Part shown: positions 8,801 through 17,422 of the stretch, piece by piece
How positions within the stretch are numbered: the first letter of the stretch is position 1
Layout of the letters: every line of letters begins with the position of its first letter
Source: an uncultured Paracoccaceae bacterium
GTDB lineage: Bacteria > Pseudomonadota > Alphaproteobacteria > Rhodobacterales > Rhodobacteraceae
DNA: 64,000 nucleotides
Direction: 5' to 3'
NCBI GenBank assembly: GCA_958439195.1
Contig: OY288147.1
Span: 1 to 64,000, forward strand
Translations under genes and position numbers: made by a program
Notes under the pieces: generated by a model
The model's input: only the letters and a program-made list of their open reading frames with translations
Databases searched by the model: none
What the model was told of the DNA's origin: nothing

Positions 8801-11800
8801 CGCGAAGGCTATGACGCATTGATCGCCGATCTGGCCCTGCGCGAATTGCCACCTGTCCGCATCGCCCATTTCTGGCTGACGACAGACGTGGAAATACACC
8901 GCGTCGGGTCCAGCTTTTTTCATCGAAATCTGGAACAGGGGTTCTGGAGCCTGTTCTTCCTGGGTCAGGCCCTCGGTGAGGCGGGTTTGAAACCCCTGCC
9001 GCATATCGCCGTCTTTACCTCGGGCGCGGCACAAGTCCGACAAGAGCCGTTGCCTTACCCGGAAAAAGCCGCCGTATCCGGCCCGGTCCGCGTGCTGCCG
9101 CGTGAATTGTCCGGCGTTACTGCGGCCCTGCTGGATGTGGCCCTTCCCGAACCGGGCCGCGCAATTCCCGCAGAAACGGTCGGCCTGGTGCTGGAAGAAA
9201 TGCTGGCCACCCCGGCGAACACCGTTGCCGCCCTGCGTGGCGCACGGCGTTTCGAAACCCGCCTTATCCCCGCCCCCCTGCCCGGTCCCGTCGCCCTTCC
9301 CACGGGCGCGGTCTGGGTCATCACCGGCGGGCTTGGCGGCATCGGTGTGACCGTGGCCGAACGCCTGATGCGGGACAGCGGGGCCAAGGTCGCCCTGATC
9401 GGCCGCAGCCTTCCCACCGACGGCAGCGCCCGCGCAGGCGTGCTTAAACGGCTGGAACGGCTTGGTCCCGTGCTGGCCCTTGCGGCCGATGTCTGCAATC
9501 CCGAAGACATGCGCACCGCGCTTGACCGTGTCCGCGCCGAACTTGGCCCGATCCACGGCCTGATCCATGCCGCAGGCACCGTGGATGATGCACCCCTGCT
9601 GGGCAAGGATCCAGGCGCGGCAGAGGCGGTTCTGTCGCCCAAAGTCCACGGCACCAAATTGCTCGACAGTCTGCTTCCCGACGGCAGCATCGCCCACCTG
9701 GTCCTGTTTTCATCAACCTCGACTGTGATCGCCCCGGCAGGCCAATCCGATTACGTGGCCGCCAACGAATACCTGAACGCGTTTGCGCGGCACCGCGCAG
9801 GTGGCAAGACCAAGGTTACCGCGATCGACTGGGGCATCTGGTCCGGCATCGGCATGGCCGCCGACGCCGCCGCCCGCCGCCAGGGCGACGGTGCCACCGA
9901 TGCCCCCCTTCCCGGCCTGCCAATCCTGGAACGAATGGCCCGCCAGGATAAAGGCGCGCGCTTCTCATCCACGCTGACAACTGCGCACTGGGTGATGGAT
10001 GACCACCGCCTGAAGGACGGCACCGCCATCCTGCCCGGCTCCGCCTGGCCCGAGATTGTGGCAGAGGCGCTGTCTGCGCTTGGCGCCCCGCCTGCCTTCA
10101 CACTGACCGGCCTGACCGTCCTGCGGCCAATCCGCCTTGAATCCGACAGCCCGCGCGATTTGCGCGTGACCTTGTCGCGCGAAAAGGATGGCAGCCACAG
10201 GATCGAGGGGCGCACCCGCGAAACAGCAGGATGGGCACTGGCGGTCGAGGCAGAGATCACCCCCCTGTCAGAATACCCCGGCACGCTTGATCTGGCACCC
10301 ATTGCCGCGCGCTGCCAGAATCGGCAAGTCGCCCGCGACGGTGTGGCCCTGCCCAGCGCCCAAGAGGACCGTGTCGCCTTTGGCCCGCGCTGGCAGGTGC
10401 TGCGCGCCACCGCGCTTGGCGATCGTGAAGGTCTGGCAACCCTTGCCCTGCCCGCTCATGCCCTGCGCGACACCGAAACCGCCACGCTTCATCCGGCGCT
10501 TTACGACATCGGCACCGGCTGGGGTCTCGCGCTTTTGCCAAAGGCACCAGAGGGCGAGATCTGGGTGCCGGTCACCTCTGGAACAGTCCGTGTCTATGGC
10601 CCCTTGCCCGCTGACATCCGCTCTTGGGTCCGCATCACCGGCACGCCCAGCCCGGAAAACGCCAGCTTTGACGTCACTCTTACCGATCCTGACGGGCGGA
10701 TCCTGGTCGAAGTGTCGGGCATCACCTTTCGGTCGGTCATGGCATCCCTTGTCCTGGCCCGTCCGGCACATCCCAGCCCGGCCGAGGTGCAGGCCGATGA
10801 TACCAACCGCGCCGCATCACCCGCCGAGACCCGGATGATGCAGGCGCTGGAAGACGGCATCCGTCCCGCCGAAGGGGCCGAGGCGTTTCTGCGCGCCCTT
10901 GCCGCAGATCAGGCGCAGGTGCTTGTCTCCTCGCTCGATCTGCCCGCATTGGTGCGTCAGGCCGAAACGGCCGAACGCCAGCCAGATGCCGAAGGCCAGG
11001 GCTTTGCCCGCCCGGAACTGGACAACGCCTATGTTGCCCCAAGAACCGACATTGAACGCAGTCTTGCGGATTTCTGGTCGGACCTTCTGGGGGTGACCGA
11101 AGTGGGCGTCGAAGACGATTTCTTCGCCCTTGGTGGCCATTCCCTGATTGCCGTCCGCCTCTTTGCGATGATCCGCCGGCAATGGAAGCTCGACTTCCCG
11201 ATCTCGGTCCTGTTCGAGGCACCGACAATCGCCCGCTGCGCCGCGAAAATCGCCGAACACCTGGGGCCAGAGGATGAAAAATCCACCGACCCTGCCGCAA
11301 AAGCCAATCCCGCAAAGGCCGCCTTCACCCATCTTGTCCCGATGCATCATGGTGAAGGTGGGCCGGGCACGCCGTTCTTCCTCGTTGCCGGCATGGGTGG
11401 AAACGTTCTGAACCTGCGCCATCTGGCCCATCTTCTTGACAAGGATCGGCCGTTCTACGGGATGCAGGCCCGTGGCGTTTTCGGTGACGCTGCCCCGCAC
11501 GAAACCATCACAGAGGCCGCGGCTGATTGCCTTGCCGAAATTCGAAAGGTGCAGCCAAATGGGCCTTATCTGCTTGGCGGTTATTCAGGCGGTGGTCTGA
11601 CCGCGTGGGAAATGGCGCATCAATTGCGTGCGGTGGGGGAAGAGGTGGCACTTACCGTGCTTCTGGATACGCCGATGCCCGTGACGGCAGAACTCAGCGT
11701 TGTGGATCGGGTGGCGAAAAAGGTCGCCGAATTCCGCGAAGGCGGCTTTGGCTTCTTTGCCGAATGGGCACGCCGCAGGATAGAATTGCAAAGATCCCGC

Positions 11801-12187
11801 AGGGCACGTGAGGCGGGGGAACCCGACACAACCGTCCCCTCCTTCAACAATGCGGCGGTCCAAGCGGCGTTCTGCCGCGCAGTTTCGGTCTATACCCTCA
11901 AGGAACACACGGGCAGTCGCGTTGTCCTGTTTCGCCCGCCCATTGACCGCCGCTGGAAAGTGACGGGCGGGAGATGGGTGAACCAGAATGGCCAATACGA
12001 CTATGCCGACAACCAATGGGGAAAATTTGCACCCCAGGTCGAGGTTGTAGAGGTCCCCGGCGATCACTTCTCCATGGTGTTGGAACCGAACGTCCGGGTG
12101 CTGGTGGCCCGCCTGCGCCGCATGCTGGCGGCGGCTGATGCGCAGAACCACCCGCAGGCCAACGGAATGAAACTTGCCGCCGAATGA
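5840..12187 (+). CDS. Type I polyketide synthase, KS-AT-KR-DH-ACP-TE
   Basis: A 2115-residue single-module PKS. KS spans about 13-440 with catalytic Cys186 (TACSTSL), His322 (CHGTGT) and His362 (NIGHLD). AT spans about 535-860 with Ser635 in GHSMGE and an AAHS motif at 731-734, neither HAFH (malonyl) nor YASH (methylmalonyl). KR spans about 900-1340 with TGGLGGIG and Ser1291/Tyr1305/Asn1309. A dehydratase-like domain follows (about 1375-1640; His1389 and Asp1556, with one extra residue in HxxxGxxxxP). ACP has Ser1768 (GGHSL), and TE has Ser1916 (GYSGGG), Asp1943, His2076. KR before DH is unusual. The TTG at 5840 is preferred because GGAAGG stands 7 nt upstream; the ATG at 5861 has no such site. 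It would perform one extension, reduction and dehydration, then release a free or cyclised acid. The NRPS follows 13 bp downstream. Confidence 0.93.
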   Translation: MYDPKTTMDADNTHIAIVGMAAHLPGAPDIGSYWENLRNGRSAVRRLAQEELIAAGESPAMIKNPAYVPFAAPLDGFDRFDAEFFGFSPKEAAILDPQHRQFLETAWEALENAGHPPEFFKGRIGVFAGCGMGSYFYFNLCSNRSLVDSTGMFLLRHTGNDKDFLSTRVSHIFDLKGPSISLQTACSTSLVAVHYAMQALLNGECDMALAGGVTIELPQNRGYVYKEGEVLSPDGICHAFDHRGQGTVFGSGAGTVVLRRLSDAIADGDHIWAVIRGSAVNNDGAAKAGYLAPSVEGQAACIAEALEVAGTPADTVDYVECHGTGTYLGDPIEVAALTEAFRRTTSDTGFARIGSVKTNIGHLDTAAGVASLIKAALSLHHRQMPPSLNFEKPNPAIDFDGSPFRVNDRLTDWPRRNGPRRAGINSLGVGGTNAHVVLEEAPEIMASEASDWPFQLISLSARTQTALNEASQRLAAHLRAHPEQPLADVAYTLKTGRRAFEHRRVLVASGHEEAAKMLEAADPRRVFTQRRVGDAPDVVFMFPGGGAQYPNMARDLYETEPVFAEWMDRGLAILDTLTTEDIRALWLPEQGAVSQAAETLRRPSLQLPLILIVEIALARLWESWGVRPAALIGHSMGENAAACIAGVMTLEGVIGLVHLRGKLFDTVPAGGMLSVPLSESALAPYLGDLDIASVNAPELTVVSGSDAGLESLAERLRADGFESTRIAINIAAHSRMLDPILADFRAHLAGMTLSPPQIPIISNRTGQPLTAEQATSPEYWVAHLRGTVRFADGIAKLREKADRVYLEVGPGRALATLAQANGAMGGQPVPASLRHPDDTVSDDRHFIATLGRLWACGAETDWSQLWGDARRRRVPLPTYPFQRSRYFVEASLPAAVQEADILPSRHRDLVDFGYRLGWRAAPADCHVDVESELGTPLTWLVFADEAGLARAAVQRLRTAGHRVITVHAGDAFSRTGDDTYTLAPEHGREGYDALIADLALRELPPVRIAHFWLTTDVEIHRVGSSFFHRNLEQGFWSLFFLGQALGEAGLKPLPHIAVFTSGAAQVRQEPLPYPEKAAVSGPVRVLPRELSGVTAALLDVALPEPGRAIPAETVGLVLEEMLATPANTVAALRGARRFETRLIPAPLPGPVALPTGAVWVITGGLGGIGVTVAERLMRDSGAKVALIGRSLPTDGSARAGVLKRLERLGPVLALAADVCNPEDMRTALDRVRAELGPIHGLIHAAGTVDDAPLLGKDPGAAEAVLSPKVHGTKLLDSLLPDGSIAHLVLFSSTSTVIAPAGQSDYVAANEYLNAFARHRAGGKTKVTAIDWGIWSGIGMAADAAARRQGDGATDAPLPGLPILERMARQDKGARFSSTLTTAHWVMDDHRLKDGTAILPGSAWPEIVAEALSALGAPPAFTLTGLTVLRPIRLESDSPRDLRVTLSREKDGSHRIEGRTRETAGWALAVEAEITPLSEYPGTLDLAPIAARCQNRQVARDGVALPSAQEDRVAFGPRWQVLRATALGDREGLATLALPAHALRDTETATLHPALYDIGTGWGLALLPKAPEGEIWVPVTSGTVRVYGPLPADIRSWVRITGTPSPENASFDVTLTDPDGRILVEVSGITFRSVMASLVLARPAHPSPAEVQADDTNRAASPAETRMMQALEDGIRPAEGAEAFLRALAADQAQVLVSSLDLPALVRQAETAERQPDAEGQGFARPELDNAYVAPRTDIERSLADFWSDLLGVTEVGVEDDFFALGGHSLIAVRLFAMIRRQWKLDFPISVLFEAPTIARCAAKIAEHLGPEDEKSTDPAAKANPAKAAFTHLVPMHHGEGGPGTPFFLVAGMGGNVLNLRHLAHLLDKDRPFYGMQARGVFGDAAPHETITEAAADCLAEIRKVQPNGPYLLGGYSGGGLTAWEMAHQLRAVGEEVALTVLLDTPMPVTAELSVVDRVAKKVAEFREGGFGFFAEWARRRIELQRSRRAREAGEPDTTVPSFNNAAVQAAFCRAVSVYTLKEHTGSRVVLFRPPIDRRWKVTGGRWVNQNGQYDYADNQWGKFAPQVEVVEVPGDHFSMVLEPNVRVLVARLRRMLAAADAQNHPQANGMKLAAE

Positions 12188-12200
12188 TCGGACACATCCA

Positions 12201-15200
12201 ATGACCCTTTCCGCCCTCCTGATCGGCAATGAAAGCCTGACCGCCGAATGCGGCAACATCTGGCTTGACCGGGGCCACAGCATCGCCGCTGTTGTCACGC
12301 GCGATGCCCGCGTGGCCGAATGGGCGGCGGGGCGCGGGCTGCCGGTTCTGGCACCCGGCGCCGGGCTGGCGGCACGCTGCGCGGGTCTATCGGTCGATTG
12401 GGTGCTGTCCATCGCCAACCTGTCGCTTGTGCCCGATGCGGTACTGGCCCGCGCCACACGCGGCGGCGTCAACTTCCACGACGGCCCGCTTCCCGCCTAC
12501 GCAGGTCTTAACGCTCCGGTCTGGGCGCTGCTGGCGGGCGCGTCTCGTCACGCCATCACCTGGCACCTGATGACGGGCGGCATTGACGAAGGCGACGTGC
12601 TGGCCACCCGCCCTATCGACATTGCCGATGATGACACGGCCTTCACCTTGAATGCCCGCTGTTTTGATGCTGCAATCGACAGTTTCCCCGACGTGATCAC
12701 CGCCCTGGCCGCAGGTGGCCACCCGCGCCACCCACAAGGCGCTGGCCCCCGCAACCTGTATCGCCGCGCCGACCGCCCCGCCGCCGCGGCGCGCCTTGAT
12801 TTCACCAAGCCTGCCGAAACCGTTGCCCGCTTGGTTCGTGCGCTTGATCATGGCGGCTACCGAAACCCGCTTGCCGTCCCGAAGATCGAAACCGCGGGTC
12901 GTATTCTTGCCGTGTCGATGGCGCAGGCCGAACCCGGCACCGCCACCCCCGGCACCGTGATTGCGGCGACGCAGGCTGGACTGGTCGTCGCCTGCGGCAC
13001 CGGTGCTGTCCGGCTTTCGGGTTTGCGCAGCATGGATGGCACCGCGATTTGCCCCAGCACCCTTGGCGTCACGCATCTACACTCCCCAACACCAGAGGCG
13101 GCAACGCGCCTTTCCCATGCCCTCGCCCCCGTGGCCGAGGCCGAACAGGCCACACGCGCGCTTTTGTTGTCTGCCGACCCTATCACGGCTGGCGCCCCCT
13201 CATCCGCACCGCCCAACTGGCAGTCGATGGCCCTGCCGATCACCAATGTCGATCCCGCCCGCCTTGCCCTTGCCCTGCTGCGGGCCACGGGCCGAATGGC
13301 GGGCGATGTCGCGCTGTCGACCGGTCCGTCAACAGCACCCGGCTATGTCCTGCCGTGGGTGCCGCTACGCCTGTCTGCACACGGCCCTTCACAGCAGGCC
13401 GAGGCTGCCGTGACCCGCGCCATCGCCAATGCTCGCGCTGCAACCGGCATTGCCGCCGACCTCGCCCTGCGGGAACCGGCCCTTGTCAACCTGACCCCGC
13501 CCCAGATCGCCTTCAGCACCAGTGACACGCCGCTTGATGGCAGCACCGTCACGCTATGCCTGACCGCTGCCCCACGGCTCTGGCACGATGCGGCGCGCCT
13601 TGCGGCATCCGATGCGCAGGTCCTGGCCGACCGCATCACCCACCTGATCACCACGATCACGGACGCTGGTCCCGAAGCCGACCTCTCCACCCTCAGCGCC
13701 GTGTCCGCCGATGACCACGGCCGCCTTGCGTCTGCGCTGATAAAAACGGCAAAGGATTACGACCGCTCACTCACAATTCCCGCGGCTGTCGTCCTCTGCG
13801 CAAGGGCGAACCCCGGAAAGACCGCCGTTATCGCAGGCGCAACCCGGCTCAGCTATGGTGATCTTGTCAGCCGCGCCGCCCGCATCGCCCATGTTTTGCG
13901 CGGCATGGGCGTAGAGCGTGGCACATTGGTCGGCCTGTCCTGCCATCGGGGCGCGGACATGATTGCCGGGGCGCTCGGCATACAGATGGCCGGTGCCGCC
14001 TATGTTCCGATGGACCCGGCCTATCCCGCCGATCGGTTGGCGCTCTATGCCGACGATAGCGGTGCCCCTGTCATCGTTACGGAATCCGCCGTTGCCCCCA
14101 CGCTTCCCGCTGGTCCCGCGCACCTGATCCTCGATACTGACCCGCGCCTTTCCACCGCCGCCGACACCCCGCCTGCCGACGGACCACGGGCCGAAGACCT
14201 TGCCTATGTCATCTACACATCCGGCTCCACCGGGCGGCCCAAAGGCGTGATGGTGACCCATCGCAACGTCATCAACTTCTTTGCCGGAATGGACGATGCC
14301 GTGGGCACCGATCCCGGCACCTGGCTTGCCGTCACCTCCATGTCCTTTGACATCTCGGTGCTGGAACTGTTCTGGACACTCGCGCGTGGCTTTGCCGTTG
14401 TGGTCGCTGACGATGCCGCACGGCTAAGCCCGTCAGGCGTCACCACCACCGCCGTCTCAACCCGCCCGATTGAATTCTCGCTGTTTTACTGGGGCAATGA
14501 CGATGGCGCTGGCCCAAAGAAATACGAACTTCTCCTTGAAGGCGCGAAGTTCGCAGATGCCCACGGCTTTTCCGCCGTCTGGACGCCGGAACGTCATTTC
14601 CACGCCTTTGGCGGCCCCTATCCGAACCCCTCCGTCACCGGTGCCGCGGTCGCCGCTGTCACCCGCAATATCGCGGTGCGCGCAGGCAGTTGCGTGGCCC
14701 CCCTGCACCATCCCGCCCGCATCGCGGAAGAATGGGCCATCATCGACAACCTGACGAATGGCCGCGCGGGCCTTGCCATCGCCTCGGGCTGGCAGCCCGA
14801 TGATTTCGTCCTTCGCCCCGAAAACACCCCGCCTGCCAATCGTCAGGCGATGCTGGACACCATTACCACCCTGCGCCGTCTCTGGCGCGGCGAACCGGTG
14901 GAATTTCCACGAAAGGACGGCACCCCCTTTGCCGTGACCACGCAGCCCCGGCCTGTATCCAAGGAACTTCCCGTCTGGGTGACCACCGCAGGCAACCCCG
15001 AAACCTGGCGCGATGCCGGGCGTCTTGGCGCCAACGTCCTGACCCACCTCTTGGGCCAGTCCGTTGCCGAGGTGGGCGAAAAGGTGAAAATCTACCGCGC
15101 CGCTCTGGCCGAAGCGGGCCATGACCCCGCCGCCTTCAAGGTGACGCTGATGCTGCACACCTACATAGCCGCTGATCGTGACACCGCCCGCGAAACCGCC

Positions 15201-16766
15201 CGCGGCCCGATGAAGGATTACCTGCGCAGCGCCGCCGCCCTGATCAAGCAATACGCCTGGGCCTTCCCGGCCTTCAAGAAACCTCAAGGTATGGCCAACC
15301 CGATGGAAATTGACCTCGGATCGCTTGATGCCGAAGAGCTTGAAGCCATCCTGGACTTTGCCTTCCAGCGGTATTTTGAAGAATCCGGCCTGTTCGGCAC
15401 CATCGACGATGCCATCGCCCGCGTTGAAGAGGTGAAGTCCATCGACATCGACGAAGTCGCCTGCCTGATCGACTACGGCATCCCTTCGGCCACGGTTCTG
15501 GCCGGCCTTACCCCGCTGGCCGAAGTGTTGCGCCGCGCCAATAGCGCGGTCGAGTCGGATGGCTCCCTCGCGGGCCTGATCCGCGCCCACATGGTCACCC
15601 ATCTGCAATGCACCCCGTCGATGGCCCGGATGCTGGCCGAAGATGATGGTGCCCGCAGCGCCCTGCGCGGCGTCAAGCGTTTGATGGTGGGCGGCGAGGC
15701 GTTGCCGGGCAAACTTGCCTCGGATCTTTCCAACCTGATCGGTGGCCCGGTGCTGAACATGTATGGCCCTACGGAAACCACCATCTGGTCCTCGGTCGAG
15801 CCGACGACCGGCAGCGACGGCACCGTGAACATCGGCCAACCCATCGCCAATACCGCGCTTTATGTGCTGGATGAACAGCGCGCGCCTGTTCCCGCAGGCA
15901 CCGAAGGTGAATTGTGGATTGGCGGCGAAGGCGTGGCTGCCGGCTATTTCAAACGCGATGACCTGACCGCCGACCGCTTCCACCCCGATCCCTTTGCCGA
16001 AAAGGGCCGGATGTACCGCACCGGCGATCTGGTGCGCCAACGCGCTGACGGACGACTTGATTTCCTCGGTCGTGCCGATCACCAGGTCAAGATCCGGGGG
16101 CACCGGATCGAACTGGGCGAGATTGAGGCCGCACTTGACGCCGCCCCCGGCATCCGTCAGGCCGTGGTGATCCCGCGCGAAGATACACCCGGCGATGTCC
16201 GCCTTGTGGCCTATGTCACCCACGATGGCCCGGTAGACGAACCCGCCCTGCGCGCCAGGCTTGCCGCGCACTTGCCCGACGTGATGGTCCCTGCCCATAT
16301 TGTCGCGCTGGACAGCTTTCCGCTGACACCCAACCGCAAGGTTGACCGCAAGGCGCTGCCTGCACCCCATGCGCGCCGACAAGAGGCGCAGCCCGCGCCA
16401 ACGGCCCCCCCCGCCGACAGCGTCGAATCCGCCATCGCCGAGGTATGGGCCAAGGTTCTGGGCATCCCCTCTGTTGGCCGCTCGGATAATTTCTTCAACC
16501 TCGGTGGCCATTCCCTGCTGGCCGTGCAGGCGCATCGGGAATTGAAGGCACGCCTGAACTCCAACCGCCTTGCCATCACCGACATCTTCCGCTTTCCGGT
16601 CCTGTCCGCGCTCGCCGCCCATCTGGGCCAGACGCAGGCCACCCCGGCGGTGCAGGTTCAACCCTTCGCCGCCAGCCCCTTGCCGGAAAATGACGGGGTG
16701 CAGCAAAGCGATGCAATGGCCCGCCGCCGCGCCATGCGCGAAGCCCGCGAAAGGGCGCGGACCTGA
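12201..16766 (+). CDS. NRPS: formyltransferase - degenerate C - A with internal luciferase-like monooxygenase - PCP
   Basis: A 1521-residue protein. Residues 1-300 are a methionyl-tRNA-formyltransferase-like domain with the Asn91/His93/Asp129 triad (VNFHDGPLP, GGIDEGD). Residues about 335-505 look like the C-terminal half of a condensation domain without HHxxxDG. The adenylation domain (about 510-1390) has YTSGSTGRPKG, YGPTETT, YRTGDL and Lys1380 in NRKVDRKAL, but is split between motifs A4 and A5 by about 350 residues of MupA/Atu3671-type FMN-dependent luciferase-like monooxygenase (from IEFSLFYWGN). The ten-residue code reads D-I-L-Q-M-G-M-I-W-K, close to the published glycine code DILQLGLIWK. 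A PCP follows (Ser1438, GGHSL); there is no TE. It probably loads and modifies a starter for the PKS upstream. The ATG at 12201 was chosen over a TTG at 12174 that overlaps the PKS. Confidence 0.92.
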   Translation: MTLSALLIGNESLTAECGNIWLDRGHSIAAVVTRDARVAEWAAGRGLPVLAPGAGLAARCAGLSVDWVLSIANLSLVPDAVLARATRGGVNFHDGPLPAYAGLNAPVWALLAGASRHAITWHLMTGGIDEGDVLATRPIDIADDDTAFTLNARCFDAAIDSFPDVITALAAGGHPRHPQGAGPRNLYRRADRPAAAARLDFTKPAETVARLVRALDHGGYRNPLAVPKIETAGRILAVSMAQAEPGTATPGTVIAATQAGLVVACGTGAVRLSGLRSMDGTAICPSTLGVTHLHSPTPEAATRLSHALAPVAEAEQATRALLLSADPITAGAPSSAPPNWQSMALPITNVDPARLALALLRATGRMAGDVALSTGPSTAPGYVLPWVPLRLSAHGPSQQAEAAVTRAIANARAATGIAADLALREPALVNLTPPQIAFSTSDTPLDGSTVTLCLTAAPRLWHDAARLAASDAQVLADRITHLITTITDAGPEADLSTLSAVSADDHGRLASALIKTAKDYDRSLTIPAAVVLCARANPGKTAVIAGATRLSYGDLVSRAARIAHVLRGMGVERGTLVGLSCHRGADMIAGALGIQMAGAAYVPMDPAYPADRLALYADDSGAPVIVTESAVAPTLPAGPAHLILDTDPRLSTAADTPPADGPRAEDLAYVIYTSGSTGRPKGVMVTHRNVINFFAGMDDAVGTDPGTWLAVTSMSFDISVLELFWTLARGFAVVVADDAARLSPSGVTTTAVSTRPIEFSLFYWGNDDGAGPKKYELLLEGAKFADAHGFSAVWTPERHFHAFGGPYPNPSVTGAAVAAVTRNIAVRAGSCVAPLHHPARIAEEWAIIDNLTNGRAGLAIASGWQPDDFVLRPENTPPANRQAMLDTITTLRRLWRGEPVEFPRKDGTPFAVTTQPRPVSKELPVWVTTAGNPETWRDAGRLGANVLTHLLGQSVAEVGEKVKIYRAALAEAGHDPAAFKVTLMLHTYIAADRDTARETARGPMKDYLRSAAALIKQYAWAFPAFKKPQGMANPMEIDLGSLDAEELEAILDFAFQRYFEESGLFGTIDDAIARVEEVKSIDIDEVACLIDYGIPSATVLAGLTPLAEVLRRANSAVESDGSLAGLIRAHMVTHLQCTPSMARMLAEDDGARSALRGVKRLMVGGEALPGKLASDLSNLIGGPVLNMYGPTETTIWSSVEPTTGSDGTVNIGQPIANTALYVLDEQRAPVPAGTEGELWIGGEGVAAGYFKRDDLTADRFHPDPFAEKGRMYRTGDLVRQRADGRLDFLGRADHQVKIRGHRIELGEIEAALDAAPGIRQAVVIPREDTPGDVRLVAYVTHDGPVDEPALRARLAAHLPDVMVPAHIVALDSFPLTPNRKVDRKALPAPHARRQEAQPAPTAPPADSVESAIAEVWAKVLGIPSVGRSDNFFNLGGHSLLAVQAHRELKARLNSNRLAITDIFRFPVLSALAAHLGQTQATPAVQVQPFAASPLPENDGVQQSDAMARRRAMREARERART

Positions 16767-16768
16767 TC

Positions 16769-17422
16769 ATGCTGGCGGGTGACGCAACGACCGACCTTGA
16801 CGCCACACTTGCCGGGCTTTTCCCCTCGGAAGTGTCTGTGGCTGCCGTGATCATCGCGCAGAACCACGAAGCGCCCCACCCTGATGAGGCCGCCGTCGTC
16901 GCCCGCGCCATCCCCACACGCCAGGCCGAATTTGCCGCCGGCCGCGCCGCCGCACGCCGGGCCATGTGCGCCCTTGGGCACCCGGACGCCCCCATATCTG
17001 CCGCGCAAAACCGCGCGCCGATCTGGCCACGCGGCATATCCGGGTCCATCGCCCATGCTGCAGGCATCGCCATCGCCGCCCTGCGCCGTGGCGCACCACT
17101 TGGCATCGACATCGAACCGGACCAGACGCTTGACCCCGATCTCTGGCCCGTCATCTGCCAGCCCGATGAACTCGCCGCTCTTCCTTTTCAGGATCGTGGC
17201 CACTATGTCCGCATCGTGTTTTCAGCCAAGGAAGCCGCCTACAAGGCACAGTTTCCGAAAACGGGCGCGATCATCGGTTTTGATGCCCTATCGGTTCGGC
17301 TTACAACCGCTGGCTTTGTTGCACGCTTCCGCCGCCCCGTTGGCAGTTTTGCTGCGGGGCATGAAATTCACGGTCGCCTCGCACGCCAGCAAGGCCTGAT
17401 CCTGACAGGGGTTGCATTATGA
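16769..17422 (+). CDS. 4'-phosphopantetheinyl transferase (EntD/Sfp type)
   Basis: A 217-residue PPTase that would move phosphopantetheine from CoA to the serine of carrier domains. It has the magnesium-binding GIDIE block (Asp114, Glu116) and FSAKEAAYK (Glu155, Lys159), plus an N-terminal AAGRAAARRAM segment characteristic of EntD-like members. It begins 2 bp after the NRPS stop and overlaps the next gene by 4 bp, so it belongs to the PKS/NRPS operon. Its likely targets are the PKS ACP, the NRPS PCP, the carrier domain of the 20.7-kb fusion and perhaps the free ACP at 34.7 kb. Confidence 0.92.
   Translation: MLAGDATTDLDATLAGLFPSEVSVAAVIIAQNHEAPHPDEAAVVARAIPTRQAEFAAGRAAARRAMCALGHPDAPISAAQNRAPIWPRGISGSIAHAAGIAIAALRRGAPLGIDIEPDQTLDPDLWPVICQPDELAALPFQDRGHYVRIVFSAKEAAYKAQFPKTGAIIGFDALSVRLTTAGFVARFRRPVGSFAAGHEIHGRLARQQGLILTGVAL

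Noticed and set aside
7619..9697. Long minus-strand frame (692 codons) opposite the PKS
   Set aside because: Shadow of the PKS gene; GC-rich codon use leaves antisense frames open. No family resemblance and no ribosome binding site.
12174..12200. TTG start for the NRPS overlapping the PKS
   Set aside because: The ATG at 12201 directly precedes the formyltransferase fold, and the added nine residues show no homology.
14457..16706. Long minus-strand frame (749 codons) opposite the NRPS
   Set aside because: Antisense shadow of a gene with clear NRPS motifs on the plus strand.
12201..16766. A functional condensation domain in the NRPS
   Set aside because: The region before the adenylation domain lacks HHxxxDG and is only about half the usual length.
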